36,245 bases of DNA from Prevotellaceae bacterium (GTDB lineage: Bacteria; Bacteroidota; Bacteroidia; Bacteroidales; UBA932): NCBI GenBank assembly GCA_031263185.1, contig JAISGH010000047.1:1-36245 (forward strand). The letters run 5' to 3'. The translations under genes were made by a program, and so were the position numbers. The notes beneath the pieces were generated by a model. It had not been told where the DNA came from. It ran no database searches and was given only the letters and a program-made list of their open reading frames with translations. Numbering within the stretch: the first letter of the stretch is position 1; every line of letters starts with the position of its first letter. Below, one piece after another: positions 8,643 to 18,107 of the stretch.

Positions 8643-8983
8643 ATTATTCTATGTTTTGGGTGGCGTCTATGATTTTATTAGAGTTTATATTCAATAGTTG
8701 GTTAGCGTGCCAAAAATGATTTTGTTGCAACGGTGATGGGCGCTTGCGCCGTCCCTACGAGTGGGGTGTACAAAAGGTGCAAAATTTTTCTTTAAAAAAT
8801 CAGCTTTTTTGTCATCTAATATTCTATAAATAAATTTATTACAAATATAATATGTGAAGAATTTTATTTTTTTACAAAAATCTTGCTGAAATCTTATATT
8901 TTATGTTCCGTATATCAGCGAATTAGGTTGATTTTTTCAGCAAAATGTAACAGAAAAAATTACGCAGCTTTGCACACCCTACC
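8643..8983. other. AT-rich non-coding gap upstream of the Fic gene
   Basis: No convincing gene is present. It contains a perfect short palindrome GGCGC-TT-GCGCC at 8739-8750 and, on the minus strand, TATATTTG (8849-8842), which fits the TAnnTTTG -7 box but lacks a TTTG at the right distance. If used, the Fic mRNA would have a leader of about 190 bases. Confidence 0.4.
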
Positions 8984-9172
8984 CTACCGAAGCCATTTTT
9001 TGCAGTTAACGCTCCAGGCAAGATGCAATCCTGCCGTGTGGTTATGCCTACCGGTTGCATAAGCAAAAATATAAGCGGAAGCAGAATCAGGATCAGGCTC
9101 AGGCTCATTTGCCTGCAACTTCACCGAAAGCATTAACGATGAAATGGCTAATACCGAAATTAATTTTTTCAT
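8984..9172 (-). CDS. Possible small secreted peptide downstream of thrA
   Basis: A 62-residue open frame starting with a signal-like segment (MKKLISVLAISSLMLSVKLQA), followed by an acidic Glu/Asp/Pro stretch and a short mature region. An in-frame ATG 4 codons upstream (9184) is possible, but the MKK start gives a normal signal peptide. It begins about 25 bases after the thrA stop on the same strand, so it may be co-transcribed. Small exported peptides of this size are common in Bacteroidales, but I cannot place this one in a known family such as NVEALA, and the mature part has low information. It may be a remnant. Confidence 0.35.
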   Translation of the reverse strand: MKKLISVLAISSLMLSVKLQANEPEPDPDSASAYIFAYATGRHNHTAGLHLAWSVNCKKWLR

Positions 9173-9196
9173 AGGATAATCCATTTTCAGCAGGCC

Positions 9197-11629
9197 CTAA
9201 ATATTTGCCACCCTGATGATGTCGCCAAACACGCCGGCAGCCGTGACTGCCGCGCCTGCTCCGGCGCCTTTTATTACCATTGGCAGCGCGCTGTACCGCT
9301 CGGTGTGCAGCGTAATGATGTTGTCGCTGCCTTGCAGGTTGAAGAACGGGTGCATAATATCGACCTCCTGCAGCCCGATTTTTGCCTTTCCGTCGCTGAG
9401 CGAGGCCACAAACCGCCAGCGCTTGCCGGCGGCGTACAGCGCCTTGCGCCGCGCCTCAAAGTCGGCGTCTAACCGCTGCACCTCGTCAAAGAACATTTCT
9501 ACCGTGGGCGTACCGAAGCAGGCGGCGGGCAGGAACGTGCTTACCTCCACGTCGGATTTTTCCAAAGGGTAGCCGCACTCGCGGGCTAAAATCAATATCT
9601 TGCGGAGCACGTCTACTCCGCTCAGGTCAACGCGCGGGTCAGGCTCCGAGTAGCCTTTCTCTTTGGCCATGCGTATGGCTTGGCTCATGGAGATTTCTTC
9701 GCTGATGGTGTTGAAAATAAAGTTGAGCGTGCCGGAGAGCACGGCCTCCAGCTTTGTCACCCTGTCGCCGCTCAGCACCAGCTCGTTTATGGTTTTAATC
9801 ACGGGCAGCCCTGCGCCAACGTTGGTTTCGTACAGAAACTTTACGCCTCGCGCCCGCGATACGCTTTGCAGCTTTTGGTAGCGCTCGTAGCTGCTTGAGC
9901 AGGCTATTTTGTTGGCCGTTACCACCGACACAAACGATTGCAGCGCTTTTTCGTAAAAATCTGCCACCTCGGCGCTGGCGGTGCAGTCAACAAAAATGCT
10001 GCTGCGCAGGTTCACCGAAGCGATGTGCTGCACAAAGCTGCTCAGGTTGAGCGGTGCTCCCTTGCGCTCCAGCTCGTCTTTTATATCGTCGAGGTTTATG
10101 CCCTGCACGTCGAACAGCATTTTCCGGGAGTTCATCACGCCTACCACGTTTATTTTGAGGCGGTGATTTTTCATCAAGCCCTCGCGCTGCTGCCGTATTT
10201 GCCGTATAAGGTTTCCACCAACAGTCCCAATGCCGGCTATATACAGGTGGACCTCTCTATAGCCCGACAGAAAAAAAGCTTCGTGAATTACGTTGAGCGC
10301 CTTGCGCAGGTTTAGCCTGTGGACTACCGTAGATATGTTTAGCTCCGACGACCCCTGCGCGATGGCCACCACGTTCACGCCGTTTTTGCCCAGCGCGTTG
10401 AACAGCTTGCCCGATATGCCCGGCATTCGCTTCATGTTTTCGCCCACAATGGCGATGATGGACATTTCGGTCTCGATTTTCAGCCCGATGGTTTGGTGGC
10501 GGATTTCCACCTCAAATTCGCTCTCTATGGCTTGCCCGGCCTGCTCCACGTGCTCCGGCGCAATGGCAAAGGTGATGGATTGCTCCGACGAGGCTTGCGA
10601 AATGAGTATCACGCTAACCTTTGCCTCGGCCAGCGCGCCGAACAGCCGCCGCGAAATGCCCGAAACGCCGGTCATCCCAACGCCGTGCAGCGTAAGCAGC
10701 GCAATATCGTCAATGGACGATATGCCCTTGATTGCCTGACTGCCCGATGTGTCGGCGTGAGCGGTTACCAGCGTTCCGTCGGCTGCCGGGTTGAACGTGT
10801 TTTTTATCAGCATTGCGATGTTGTCGGCCAGCAGCGGGTGCACCGTAGGCGGGTAAATGACCTTGGCGCCAAAATTCGACAGCTCAAAAACCTCGGAGTA
10901 GCTGAGGCGCTTAATGGGGTAAGCCTTTTCGACCTTGCGCGGGTCGGCTGTCATGAAGCCGTTCACGTCCGTCCATATTTCTACCGACGAGGCCCCTATG
11001 GCGGCGGCAAGAATGGCGGCGGTGTAGTCGCTTCCGCCTCTGCCCAGCGTGGTGGTACTGCCGTTTTCGTCCGACGCAATAAATCCCGGCAGCACCGCAC
11101 GCCCTTTGACCTCGCGCAGCGCGGCGCCGGAGAGCCGGTTGGTTTTTTCAAAGTTTACGTTGGCCTTGCCAAATGAGCTGTCGGTTTTTATGATGCTGCG
11201 CGAATCAACCAGCACGGCGTCCGCTATTGTTTCGCTCAGCAGGAACGCGCTCATGCGCTCGCCAAAGCTCAGCGCGTAGTCTTGCAGCTTTGGCGTGAGC
11301 TCGCGCAGGCGCGCAATGCTTTGCAGGTAATCCTCGAGCTCGTTGAGCATTACCTTCAGCTCGCTCAGCACGTGCCCCTGCTGCTGCGGCTTTATCAGCG
11401 ATTTTGCCGCGCTCAGGTGGCGCTGCTCTACTTCGTGCAGCTCTTTTTTGAAATTTTCATTGCCCGATGCAGCCATTGCACATGCCCTCACCAGCTGGTC
11501 GGTTACGCCCCCAAGCGCCGATACTACCACAAATTTATTGTCGGGGCTTTGCTCTACGATTGCCTTTACCTTCGTAATGCTTTCGGGCGTAGCAACCGAA
11601 GAACCTCCGAATTTTAGTACTTTTGCCAT
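9197..11629 (-). CDS. thrA: Bifunctional aspartokinase / homoserine dehydrogenase
   Basis: An 810-residue fused enzyme (E. coli ThrA is 820) that carries out the first and third steps of threonine and methionine synthesis from aspartate in the cytoplasm. Residues 1-300 are the aspartokinase, with KFGGSS at 6-11 and GRGGSDYTAA at 196-205 for nucleotide and aspartate binding. Residues about 310-460 hold two ACT regulatory domains. GIGTVGG at 466-472 starts the NAD(P)-binding fold of homoserine dehydrogenase, followed by the substrate motif SGTLNF. The ACT pair implies feedback control, usually by threonine. thrB and thrC, which often follow thrA in Bacteroides relatives, are not downstream here. 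A promoter-like site lies about 135 bases upstream. Confidence 0.95.
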   Translation of the reverse strand: MAKVLKFGGSSVATPESITKVKAIVEQSPDNKFVVVSALGGVTDQLVRACAMAASGNENFKKELHEVEQRHLSAAKSLIKPQQQGHVLSELKVMLNELEDYLQSIARLRELTPKLQDYALSFGERMSAFLLSETIADAVLVDSRSIIKTDSSFGKANVNFEKTNRLSGAALREVKGRAVLPGFIASDENGSTTTLGRGGSDYTAAILAAAIGASSVEIWTDVNGFMTADPRKVEKAYPIKRLSYSEVFELSNFGAKVIYPPTVHPLLADNIAMLIKNTFNPAADGTLVTAHADTSGSQAIKGISSIDDIALLTLHGVGMTGVSGISRRLFGALAEAKVSVILISQASSEQSITFAIAPEHVEQAGQAIESEFEVEIRHQTIGLKIETEMSIIAIVGENMKRMPGISGKLFNALGKNGVNVVAIAQGSSELNISTVVHRLNLRKALNVIHEAFFLSGYREVHLYIAGIGTVGGNLIRQIRQQREGLMKNHRLKINVVGVMNSRKMLFDVQGINLDDIKDELERKGAPLNLSSFVQHIASVNLRSSIFVDCTASAEVADFYEKALQSFVSVVTANKIACSSSYERYQKLQSVSRARGVKFLYETNVGAGLPVIKTINELVLSGDRVTKLEAVLSGTLNFIFNTISEEISMSQAIRMAKEKGYSEPDPRVDLSGVDVLRKILILARECGYPLEKSDVEVSTFLPAACFGTPTVEMFFDEVQRLDADFEARRKALYAAGKRWRFVASLSDGKAKIGLQEVDIMHPFFNLQGSDNIITLHTERYSALPMVIKGAGAGAAVTAAGVFGDIIRVANI

Positions 11630-11770
11630 CTATAATTGCCAAGTATTTAACTGTTTACCATTGCTAATGCAAATCAAAAAGTTGGGAAATGTCTTTTCCT
11701 GTTAATTTTCTTCTCAATATGCCGTAACAACTCCATTATCAAGAAGTTGAACAACAACATGCAAATTTGG

Positions 11771-11801
11771 CAAAGGTAGCATAATTTTATGGCATTAGCA
11801 A
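11771..11801 (-). promoter_or_regulatory. Putative thrA promoter
   Basis: On the minus strand, TACCTTTG (11778-11771) matches the -7 consensus and TTG (11801-11799) lies 20 bases upstream. The predicted start near 11764 leaves a leader of about 135 bases before the thrA ATG. A short open frame of 28 codons begins in that leader but shows no run of Thr, Met or Ile codons that would mark a classical attenuator. Confidence 0.5.
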
Positions 11802-11824
11802 TATCTTTTTTCGATAAAAATGCG

Positions 11825-11832
11825 TAAATTTG
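11825..11832 (+). promoter_or_regulatory. Putative -7 box for the LysM gene
   Basis: TAAATTTG matches TAnnTTTG and lies 28 bases before the ATG at 11861. No TTTG is found 19-21 bases upstream. It is divergent from the thrA promoter in the same 230-base interval. Confidence 0.35.
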
Positions 11833-11860
11833 CAGCTTATCACTATGTAAAAATTCGTAT

Positions 11861-13762
11861 ATGAGGTACATATTTGCCACTTTGTTGCTGCTACTTTGCC
11901 ACATGATGTTGTTTGCCCAGCGGCAGCAGCCACCCATTATTACCCGCTCAACCGAAATTCTTACCGATGGCAGCAACCGCTACTACCTGCATGTAGTCAA
12001 ACCGGGCGAAACGATATACTCTATCTGCCGCGCCTACACTGTTACGCGGGAGGATCTCCTGCGCAGCAACCCCGTGCTGAGCGGCGGCCTCAAAACAGGG
12101 CAAAAGCTCAAAATTATGCTCCCGCCCGACAGCAGCAGCGTAGCGCACTTTACCCGGCATGTAGTGCAGGCAAAAGAAACTGTGTACTCCATAGCCCGCA
12201 TGTACGGCGTAAGCGCTAACGACATTCTTGCTGCCAACCCCCAAGTATCTCAAGTGCTGTCGGTGGGCACTGTGCTGCAAATTCCGGCGCCCAAGCAGAG
12301 CGCAGCGCCCGAAGTTGCCGCTTCGGAGCAGCGTCAGGCCGATGGCAGCGGGGACAAGTCAATGCTTATAGAGCATGTTGTGCAGCGCAAGGAAACGCTG
12401 TTTTCTATCTCCAACCTTTATGAAGTCAGCATAGACTACATCAAGCAGTATAATCCGCAAATATTCAACGGCAAAACGAATAAGATAAAGGCAGGTCAGG
12501 TTGTTTACATTCCCGTTGTGCTGTCGGGCTTGAAAAACAGCAGTCCACTCCGGCAGCCGAGCGTAGCAGCCGCCTCCCTGTGCGATAGCAGCGCAAAGCA
12601 CACAGCGCCCATCAACGTGGCTATTCTTTTTCCGTTTGACGCAAAAAATCAGGATGACGAAGATGCCCTCTACAGCTCGTTTCGCTTTGTAGAAATGTAC
12701 GAAGGCGCGCTGCTGGCGCTCGAAACCCTGAGCCGGCAGGGAGTATCGGTCAACCTTAATGTGCTCGACTCCAAAAGTATCGACGAAAGTACATGGGCGC
12801 CCGACGTGGCGCTTGATAAGACCGACCTGATTATTGGGCCGGTGTATCAGGAAAGATTTATCCCTGTTGCAAAGTTTGCCAACCAGAGAAACATAAAAAT
12901 AGTGTCGCCGCTAACGCCCGTTGATACGCTTCTGTATGGATATTCCAACGTGTTTCAGGCGCCTGCCGACTTCAGCACCCAAGTGCAAAAAGCCCTGACC
13001 CACGAGCATCTCGACCCGGTGCAGAGCAACATTATTCTGGTATCGCAGCGCGACGAAGAGGCAAGCCAGCAGCTTCGCAACGACTATCGGCAGTACCTGC
13101 CAAAAAGAGATAGCGTTATGTACTACAATGCGGCTATCCGGCGCGATTCTCTGGACGTGGAGCGGCTGCGCCGTGCATACGAGACCCGCCAGCACAGGCA
13201 TACCGTGAAAAATTTGTCGTACAGAATAGGCATACAGCCGCGCGAAAATCAGGAAACGTTCTTAAAGATATTCCAGCCCAACATGGACAATAAGGTGATA
13301 GTTGCATCGCAGGACGAGCCTTTTGTATCGGAGCTGCTGGCAAACCTGAAAGCCTTTTCCGACCGCTACAAGTGCAACATCACAGTGTACGGGCCAAGCG
13401 ACTGGCAAAAGTACGACAAGGTGGAGCGCAAGCTTTTTTACGACCTGAAGCTGCACCTTGCCGCGCCATACTTTATCGATTACCAATCGGAGAACGTAAA
13501 AAAATTTGTGCAGACCTACCGCTACCGCTACAAAACAGAGCCTTCGCAGTTTGCTTTTCAGGGCTACGACGTTATGCTGTACTTCACCTCCGCCATATAC
13601 CGCTACGGCAAGGATTTTGAAAATTGCCTACCATCCCACCGCGAAGACCTGCTGCAATCCACCTACAACTTTGTCCCCATAATCCCCAACGGGGCGTACG
13701 AAAATAAGGGCGTTTTTCTTTTGCGCTATACTCCCTGGATGGAAATAGTGCAGTACCGATAA
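11861..13762 (+). CDS. LysM-repeat protein with periplasmic receptor-like domain
   Basis: A 633-residue exported protein. After a signal peptide (about residues 1-20) come three LysM peptidoglycan-binding domains at about 41-86, 98-142 and 170-218; each starts with the HVVxxxET(I/V/L)(Y/F)SI pattern. From about 250 to the end is a type-1 periplasmic-binding-protein fold like that of branched-chain amino-acid receptors, with a first strand NVAILFPFD and a DLIIGPVYQERF segment. The combination would anchor a small-molecule sensor or binding domain to the cell wall in the periplasm. The family is widespread in Bacteroidota but its ligand is unknown. It is followed 17 bases later by yggS, so the two are probably co-transcribed. 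Confidence 0.85.
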   Translation: MRYIFATLLLLLCHMMLFAQRQQPPIITRSTEILTDGSNRYYLHVVKPGETIYSICRAYTVTREDLLRSNPVLSGGLKTGQKLKIMLPPDSSSVAHFTRHVVQAKETVYSIARMYGVSANDILAANPQVSQVLSVGTVLQIPAPKQSAAPEVAASEQRQADGSGDKSMLIEHVVQRKETLFSISNLYEVSIDYIKQYNPQIFNGKTNKIKAGQVVYIPVVLSGLKNSSPLRQPSVAAASLCDSSAKHTAPINVAILFPFDAKNQDDEDALYSSFRFVEMYEGALLALETLSRQGVSVNLNVLDSKSIDESTWAPDVALDKTDLIIGPVYQERFIPVAKFANQRNIKIVSPLTPVDTLLYGYSNVFQAPADFSTQVQKALTHEHLDPVQSNIILVSQRDEEASQQLRNDYRQYLPKRDSVMYYNAAIRRDSLDVERLRRAYETRQHRHTVKNLSYRIGIQPRENQETFLKIFQPNMDNKVIVASQDEPFVSELLANLKAFSDRYKCNITVYGPSDWQKYDKVERKLFYDLKLHLAAPYFIDYQSENVKKFVQTYRYRYKTEPSQFAFQGYDVMLYFTSAIYRYGKDFENCLPSHREDLLQSTYNFVPIIPNGAYENKGVFLLRYTPWMEIVQYR

Positions 13763-13779
13763 AAAAAATTTTTTTTTCT

Positions 13780-14442
13780 ATGGTAGCAGAAAACCTACAT
13801 AGCGTAAAGCAGCATTTGCCTCCACACGTGGCTTTGGTAGCCGTATCGAAAACGTACAGCGCAGAAGATATTGCGGCTGCATACAGCGCAGGGCAGCGCG
13901 ATTTTGGCGAGAGCCGTCCGCAGGAGCTACTGCAAAAGGCGGCGGCGCTACCCCGCGATATCCGCTGGCACTTCATAGGCCACCTGCAAAGCAACAAGAT
14001 CAAAATGGTAACGCCCCACGCGCACCTTATCCACTCCATTGACAGCGCAGGCCTCCTGCAGGAGGTAAATAAAGCCTGCGAAAAAGCGGGCACCACCGCC
14101 CGCTGCCTTTTGCAGGTGCACGTTGCGCAGGAGGAGACAAAATTTGGCTTCCTGCCCGACGACCTGCTGGCGTACCTGCGCTCGGGCGAGCCGGGTGCGC
14201 TCCGCAACGTTCGGCTGTGCGGGCTGATGGGCATGGCCTCCAACACCTGCAACATGGAGCAAGTACGCAAGGAATTTCGGCTCATAAAGCAGCTGCACGG
14301 GCAGGGGAAAGCCCTCGCCCCCCAACCCGAGCTGTTCGCGCAAGTCTCCATGGGCATGTCCGGCGATTACCCCATTGCCGTTGAGGAAGGCGCAACGCTG
14401 GTGAGGGTAGGCACCCTGATTTTCGGAAAAAGAGAAGCATAA
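13780..14442 (+). CDS. yggS: YggS-family PLP homeostasis protein
   Basis: A 220-residue single-domain alanine-racemase-fold protein of the YggS/PROSC/PLPBP family, which binds pyridoxal phosphate and buffers it in the cytoplasm. The PLP lysine is K24 in LVAVSKTYS. WHFIGHLQSNK (about 62-72) and the C-terminal MGMSGDY...GATLVRVGTLIFG are conserved signatures. The usual FGENRVQE motif reads FGESRPQE here. The ATG lies directly after a poly-T stretch, 17 bases after the LysM gene. Confidence 0.93.
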   Translation: MVAENLHSVKQHLPPHVALVAVSKTYSAEDIAAAYSAGQRDFGESRPQELLQKAAALPRDIRWHFIGHLQSNKIKMVTPHAHLIHSIDSAGLLQEVNKACEKAGTTARCLLQVHVAQEETKFGFLPDDLLAYLRSGEPGALRNVRLCGLMGMASNTCNMEQVRKEFRLIKQLHGQGKALAPQPELFAQVSMGMSGDYPIAVEEGATLVRVGTLIFGKREA

Positions 14443-14482
14443 ACCCAAAATATCCATTAATGTACATATTTTTTTTTGCTAA

Positions 14483-14695
14483 ATGGTAGTAATTAGTTCG
14501 GCGGAGTTACGCAACAATATGGAAAAATACCTCAACTTAGCGACTACGGAAAGAGTTGTTATCCAAAGGGGGGAAACGGAAACGTTTGTGCTGTCAAGGC
14601 AGGAGCATACTCCTGATGATTTGCTTCGCGCAATTACAGGCGATGAGCTATTGAGGCGGCTAATACCTCGTATAGAAAAATTGTCAGAAAAATGA
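14483..14695 (+). CDS. YefM/Phd-type antitoxin
   Basis: A 70-residue protein with the N-terminal pattern of Phd/YefM antitoxins: a first strand VVISSAELRNNMEKYLNLA, then RVVIQRGETETFVLSR, which forms the DNA-binding dimer, followed by a charged tail that would wrap the toxin. It lies 40 bases after yggS and overlaps the RelE-like toxin gene by 4 bases (ATGA), the usual antitoxin-first order. As in the family, it probably represses its own operon together with the toxin; no operator palindrome is obvious in the short upstream gap. Confidence 0.85.
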   Translation: MVVISSAELRNNMEKYLNLATTERVVIQRGETETFVLSRQEHTPDDLLRAITGDELLRRLIPRIEKLSEK

Positions 14696-15030
14696 AAATT
14701 TTGTTCTTTCCAGAAGTAGAAGAGTATTTATTCGAGTTAGCAGAACTCCTATATCGAAAGGACTACTTTGGTTTTAAAGAAACCGCGAGACAGTACGTGA
14801 TAGAATTGGTAGAAGATATAGTAGATCTGTTGCCTACCAAGCGGAAAAGACAATCTCCACCATACTTTGACCGATACGGGGAGGGTATGTTTTATGCTGT
14901 TTTCAAAAAAAGAAAACATACACAATGGTATGTTTTCTTTAATATTTGTGCAGCCGAGGAAGAGGCGGTATATCTGGTACGCTATATTAGCAATAATCAC
15001 ATGAGTGCACATGTTATGTTGTTATTGTGA
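14692..15030 (+). CDS. RelE/ParE-superfamily toxin
   Basis: A 112-residue basic protein. KILFFPEVEEYLFELAELLY at the N-terminus and YFDRYGEGMFYAVFKKRKHTQWYVFF in the second half follow the RelE/ParE beta-hairpin and core strands, ending with YLVRYISNNHM. Such toxins cleave mRNA on the ribosome (RelE) or poison gyrase (ParE); I cannot decide between them from motifs. It is translationally coupled to the upstream YefM-type antitoxin. The pair lies between core genes and has no mobile-element ends nearby. Confidence 0.8.
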   Translation: MKILFFPEVEEYLFELAELLYRKDYFGFKETARQYVIELVEDIVDLLPTKRKRQSPPYFDRYGEGMFYAVFKKRKHTQWYVFFNICAAEEEAVYLVRYISNNHMSAHVMLLL

Positions 15031-15095
15031 TACTTGTCCGTTTGTTAATGCCTCAAATTGTCCCTGTTTCAACTAAAAGAATTATTTCCTGTACC

Positions 15096-15167
15096 ACATT
15101 CCGCCAGGAATGTATCGCTCGGTAGAAAATACCGTATCGCTTCGCGCCCTACATTCCATCGGAATGT
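15096..15167. repeat. Two copies of an ACATTCC palindrome
   Basis: ACATTCC-loop-GGAATGT occurs at 15096-15113 and again at 15151-15167, both followed by ATC. Stems are 7 bp with 3-4-base loops. The segment between toxin gene and small RNA (15031-15250) holds no other feature I can support. There is no T-tract, so these are not typical terminators. Confidence 0.55.
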
Positions 15168-15251
15168 ATCCTCCAGACATTTGAAATAAAGAATTTTCGG
15201 CTGAAAGAAAAGTTGCGTATTTTGTTCAGGTTGTGGAGATTGCTATGCTAT

Positions 15252-15336
15252 AAAAAACAAAACCCGCTCTACACGAGAGCGGGCCTTCTAACCTAAAACT
15301 TAACCTATGAAAAAACTCTACTGTGCTTTCGCACGG
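15252..15336 (-). ncRNA. Candidate small RNA with its own promoter and intrinsic terminator
   Basis: On the minus strand a perfect -7 box TACATTTG (15346-15339) is followed at once by a GNRA-capped hairpin GTGC-GAAA-GCAC, then about 35 unpaired bases with a repeated AGGTTA motif, and a strong terminator: CCCGCTCT / AGAGCGGG (15263-15270 with 15276-15283, 5-base loop) followed by TTTTGTTTTTT. The predicted RNA is about 80-85 nt. It sits downstream of alaS in the same direction, so the hairpin could also end the alaS mRNA. It resembles short Bacteroidales RNAs of the Bacteroidales-1 / Bacteroides-2 kind, but I cannot confirm membership. Confidence 0.55.
15263..15283 (-). terminator. Intrinsic terminator (alaS and/or the small RNA)
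   Basis: An 8-bp GC-rich perfect stem with a 5-base loop, followed on the minus strand by a T-rich tract (15262-15252). It is the clearest rho-independent terminator in the window. Confidence 0.75.
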
Positions 15337-15399
15337 TACAAATGTAAGGCATTTTTTCGAGATTGATTCCCAACGGATATTAATGTATGTTATTAAAAG

Positions 15400-18030
15400 T
15401 TATTTCACTCCGTTCTGCCTGTCTATCAGCTCTATTATTTTTTGTAATGCCGCGTTTAGCCCATCAGAATTTTTTCCGCCTGCCGTTGCAAAAAACGGTT
15501 GCCCGCCCCCGCTACCCTCTATATGCTTGGCAGCTTCGCGCACAATGGCTGAGGCGTTTAGCCCTTTTTTTACCATATCATCGCCAAGCATGAGCGTGAT
15601 GGCAGGCTTGCCGTTGTGCTCGCTTGCCGCCGCAAAAACAATGTCGCTTGCCGACGCGCGCAGCTGAAACGCCAGCTCCTTTGTAAAATCGGGCGGAAAG
15701 TTCATCTGCGTTTGCACCAGCCTGTATTCGCCTTTGCCTACTGCGCGGCTAAGCAAGTCGGCCTTGAGCGTAGCTACGCGCTCTTTCACAAAAAGCTCTA
15801 TCTGCTTTTGCAAGTCGGCGTTTTCGCTAACCGTTTTTTTGATGGCGGTAACAAGGTTGGGCGTGTTGTGGAAAAATGTGCCTGCCTCCTTGAGCATGTT
15901 CTGTATGCGGTATACTACCTGCTCGGCGGCCTCGCCCGTTACTGCCTCTATGCGGCGCACCCCTGCCGAAACTGCCGACTCCGAAATTATCTTGAACAGG
16001 CCTATTTGCCCGGTAGCTTTTACGTGCGTTCCGCCGCACAGCTCCACCGAGTCGCCCAGCTGGATAACGCGCACGCTGTCGCCGTACTTTTCGCCAAACA
16101 GCGCAATGGCGCCCAGCTCTCTTGCCTGGCTCATCGGCACAGCGCGGCGCTCAACCAGCGGCGAGTTTTTGCGGATAAGCCGGTTCACCAGCAGCTCTAC
16201 CTGCGCTACCTCGTCGTCGGTTACTTTTTGGAAGTGCGAAAAGTCAAAGCGTAGCGACTTGGACGAAACCATAGAGCCTTTTTGCTCCACATGCTTTCCC
16301 AGCGCCTCGCGCAGCGCGTGGTGTAGCAGGTGCGTTGCCGAGTGGTTGTTGGCCGTCGCCGTGCGCCTCTCGACGTCAACCACGGCGCGTAGGGGTGCGG
16401 CTACGTTTTGCGGCAGCTGCGCGGTGATGTGTATGGTCAGGTTGTTTTCCTTGCGCGTGTCCGGCACCTCTATGCGCTCGCCGGCGCTTTGGAGGTAGCC
16501 GGTGTCGCCGTGCTGGCCGCCGCTTTCGCCGTAAAAAGGCGTAACGTTGAGCGCAACCTGATACAGCTCCTTACCCTTGCTTTTCACCTTGCGGTAGCGC
16601 ACAATTTCGGCTTCGGCCTCGCACGTATCGTAGCCCACAAATTGAAAGTCGGCGCAGGGCTTTACCTCTACCCAGTCTCCGGCTTCTACTGCTGCTGCGT
16701 TGCGGCTCCGGTCTTTCTGTGCGTTCAGCTCCCGCTCAAACGTTTTTTGGTCAACGGTAAATCTTTTTTCGCGCGCCATGAGCTCGGTGAGGTCGAACGG
16801 AAAACCGTAGGTGTCGTACAGCACAAAGGCTGTTTTTCCGTCAATTTGCGCTTTACCTTCTTTTTGCAGCTTTTCTATTTCGGCGTCGAGCAGGCGTATG
16901 CCGGTTTCGAGCGTACGCAAAAACGTAGCTTCCTCTTCGGCTATTACCTTTTCGACCAAATCTTTTTGGGCTTCGAGCTCGGGGAAGTACGCCCCCATTT
17001 GCGCTACCAGCACAGGCACCAGCTTGCATATAAACGGCTCGTTGAAGCCGAGAAAAGTAAACCCGTAGCGCACGGCGCGGCGCAAAATCCGGCGGATAAC
17101 GTAGCCGGCTTTTACGTTGCCCGGCAGCTGCCCGTCGGCAATGGAGAAGCTCACCGCCCGCAGGTGGTCGGCTATAACGCGCATGGCGACATCGCACGAT
17201 GCGTCGTCGCCGTATTTTTTTCCGCTCAGGGCGGCTATTTGCGAAATAATGGTTTGGAAAATATCGGTATCGTAGCTGCTTGTTTTGCCCTGCAGCAACA
17301 TGCACAGGCGCTCAAACCCCATGCCCGTGTCAACGTGCTTGGCGGGCAGCGGCTCAAGGCTGCCGCTTGCCTTGCGGTTGAACTGAATGAATACCAAATT
17401 CCAAATTTCTACTACCGTAGGCAAGCCTTTGTTCACCAAAGTTGCTCCGTCAACCTCGCTGCGCTCGGCGTCGCTGCGCAAATCTACGTGAATTTCGGTG
17501 CAGGGGCCGCAGGGTCCGGTATCGCCCATCTCCCAAAAGTTGTCCTTTTTATTGCCGTATATGATTTGCGATGCGGGCAGAAATTGCTTCCACAGCTCCA
17601 GCGCCTCGGCATCGGGGTCAACGCCGCTGGCCTTGTCGCCCTCAAAAACGGTGGCGTACATGCGCGATTTATCGATTTTGAATACGCCGGTAAGCAGCTC
17701 CCATGCCCACGAGATAGCCTCTTTTTTGAAGTAGTCGCCAAAGCTCCAGTTGCCCAGCATTTCGAACATGGTGTGGTGGTAGGTGTCGCGCCCAACTTCC
17801 TCCAAGTCGTTGTGCTTGCCGCTCACCCGCAAGCATTTTTGGGTATCGGCAACGCGGCGGCTGCCCGGCGTGGCGTTACCCAAAAAGTAATCTTTAAACT
17901 GGTTCATGCCAGCGTTGGTGAACATGAGGGTAGGGTCGTTCTTTACCACCATTGGCGCCGAAGGAACAATAAGGTGCTCCTTCGACTTGAAAAATTCCAG
18001 AAAGGCGCTACGAATTTCTTGTGAAGTCAT
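15400..18030 (-). CDS. alaS: Alanine--tRNA ligase
   Basis: An 876-residue class II aminoacyl-tRNA synthetase of full length (E. coli 876), which charges tRNA-Ala in the cytoplasm and removes mischarged Ser/Gly. The aminoacylation core contains [15 protein letters not shown] and [19 protein letters not shown]. The editing site is intact: HxxxH at 563-567 and CxxxH at 665-669, almost the same positions as in E. coli. A C-Ala domain follows, ending before a terminator 120 bases downstream. A -7 box TATCTTTG lies 46 bases upstream of the ATG; its -33 partner falls in the end of the adjacent insertion sequence. Confidence 0.96.
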   Translation of the reverse strand: MTSQEIRSAFLEFFKSKEHLIVPSAPMVVKNDPTLMFTNAGMNQFKDYFLGNATPGSRRVADTQKCLRVSGKHNDLEEVGRDTYHHTMFEMLGNWSFGDYFKKEAISWAWELLTGVFKIDKSRMYATVFEGDKASGVDPDAEALELWKQFLPASQIIYGNKKDNFWEMGDTGPCGPCTEIHVDLRSDAERSEVDGATLVNKGLPTVVEIWNLVFIQFNRKASGSLEPLPAKHVDTGMGFERLCMLLQGKTSSYDTDIFQTIISQIAALSGKKYGDDASCDVAMRVIADHLRAVSFSIADGQLPGNVKAGYVIRRILRRAVRYGFTFLGFNEPFICKLVPVLVAQMGAYFPELEAQKDLVEKVIAEEEATFLRTLETGIRLLDAEIEKLQKEGKAQIDGKTAFVLYDTYGFPFDLTELMAREKRFTVDQKTFERELNAQKDRSRNAAAVEAGDWVEVKPCADFQFVGYDTCEAEAEIVRYRKVKSKGKELYQVALNVTPFYGESGGQHGDTGYLQSAGERIEVPDTRKENNLTIHITAQLPQNVAAPLRAVVDVERRTATANNHSATHLLHHALREALGKHVEQKGSMVSSKSLRFDFSHFQKVTDDEVAQVELLVNRLIRKNSPLVERRAVPMSQARELGAIALFGEKYGDSVRVIQLGDSVELCGGTHVKATGQIGLFKIISESAVSAGVRRIEAVTGEAAEQVVYRIQNMLKEAGTFFHNTPNLVTAIKKTVSENADLQKQIELFVKERVATLKADLLSRAVGKGEYRLVQTQMNFPPDFTKELAFQLRASASDIVFAAASEHNGKPAITLMLGDDMVKKGLNASAIVREAAKHIEGSGGGQPFFATAGGKNSDGLNAALQKIIELIDRQNGVK

Positions 18031-18075
18031 TAGTTATAAACTATTTATGAATATTTATTGTAACAAAACAACTTA

Positions 18076-18107
18076 CAAAGATAAAAAAATGCGCGTAATG
18101 TTCTCAA
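18076..18107 (-). promoter_or_regulatory. Putative alaS promoter, -33 element inside an IS end
   Basis: TATCTTTG (18083-18076, minus strand) matches the -7 consensus. TTG at 18107-18105 lies 21 bases upstream and is formed by the last bases of the insertion sequence's left inverted repeat. Confidence 0.5.

Noticed and set aside
16408-18024. A 538-codon open frame on the plus strand opposite alaS
   Set aside because: It lies wholly antisense to a complete, well-conserved synthetase and reads as low-complexity, Ala/Val/His-rich protein. GC-biased third positions of alaS explain the absence of stops. The same applies to long antisense frames opposite rhaB, gcvP, thrA and tolC.
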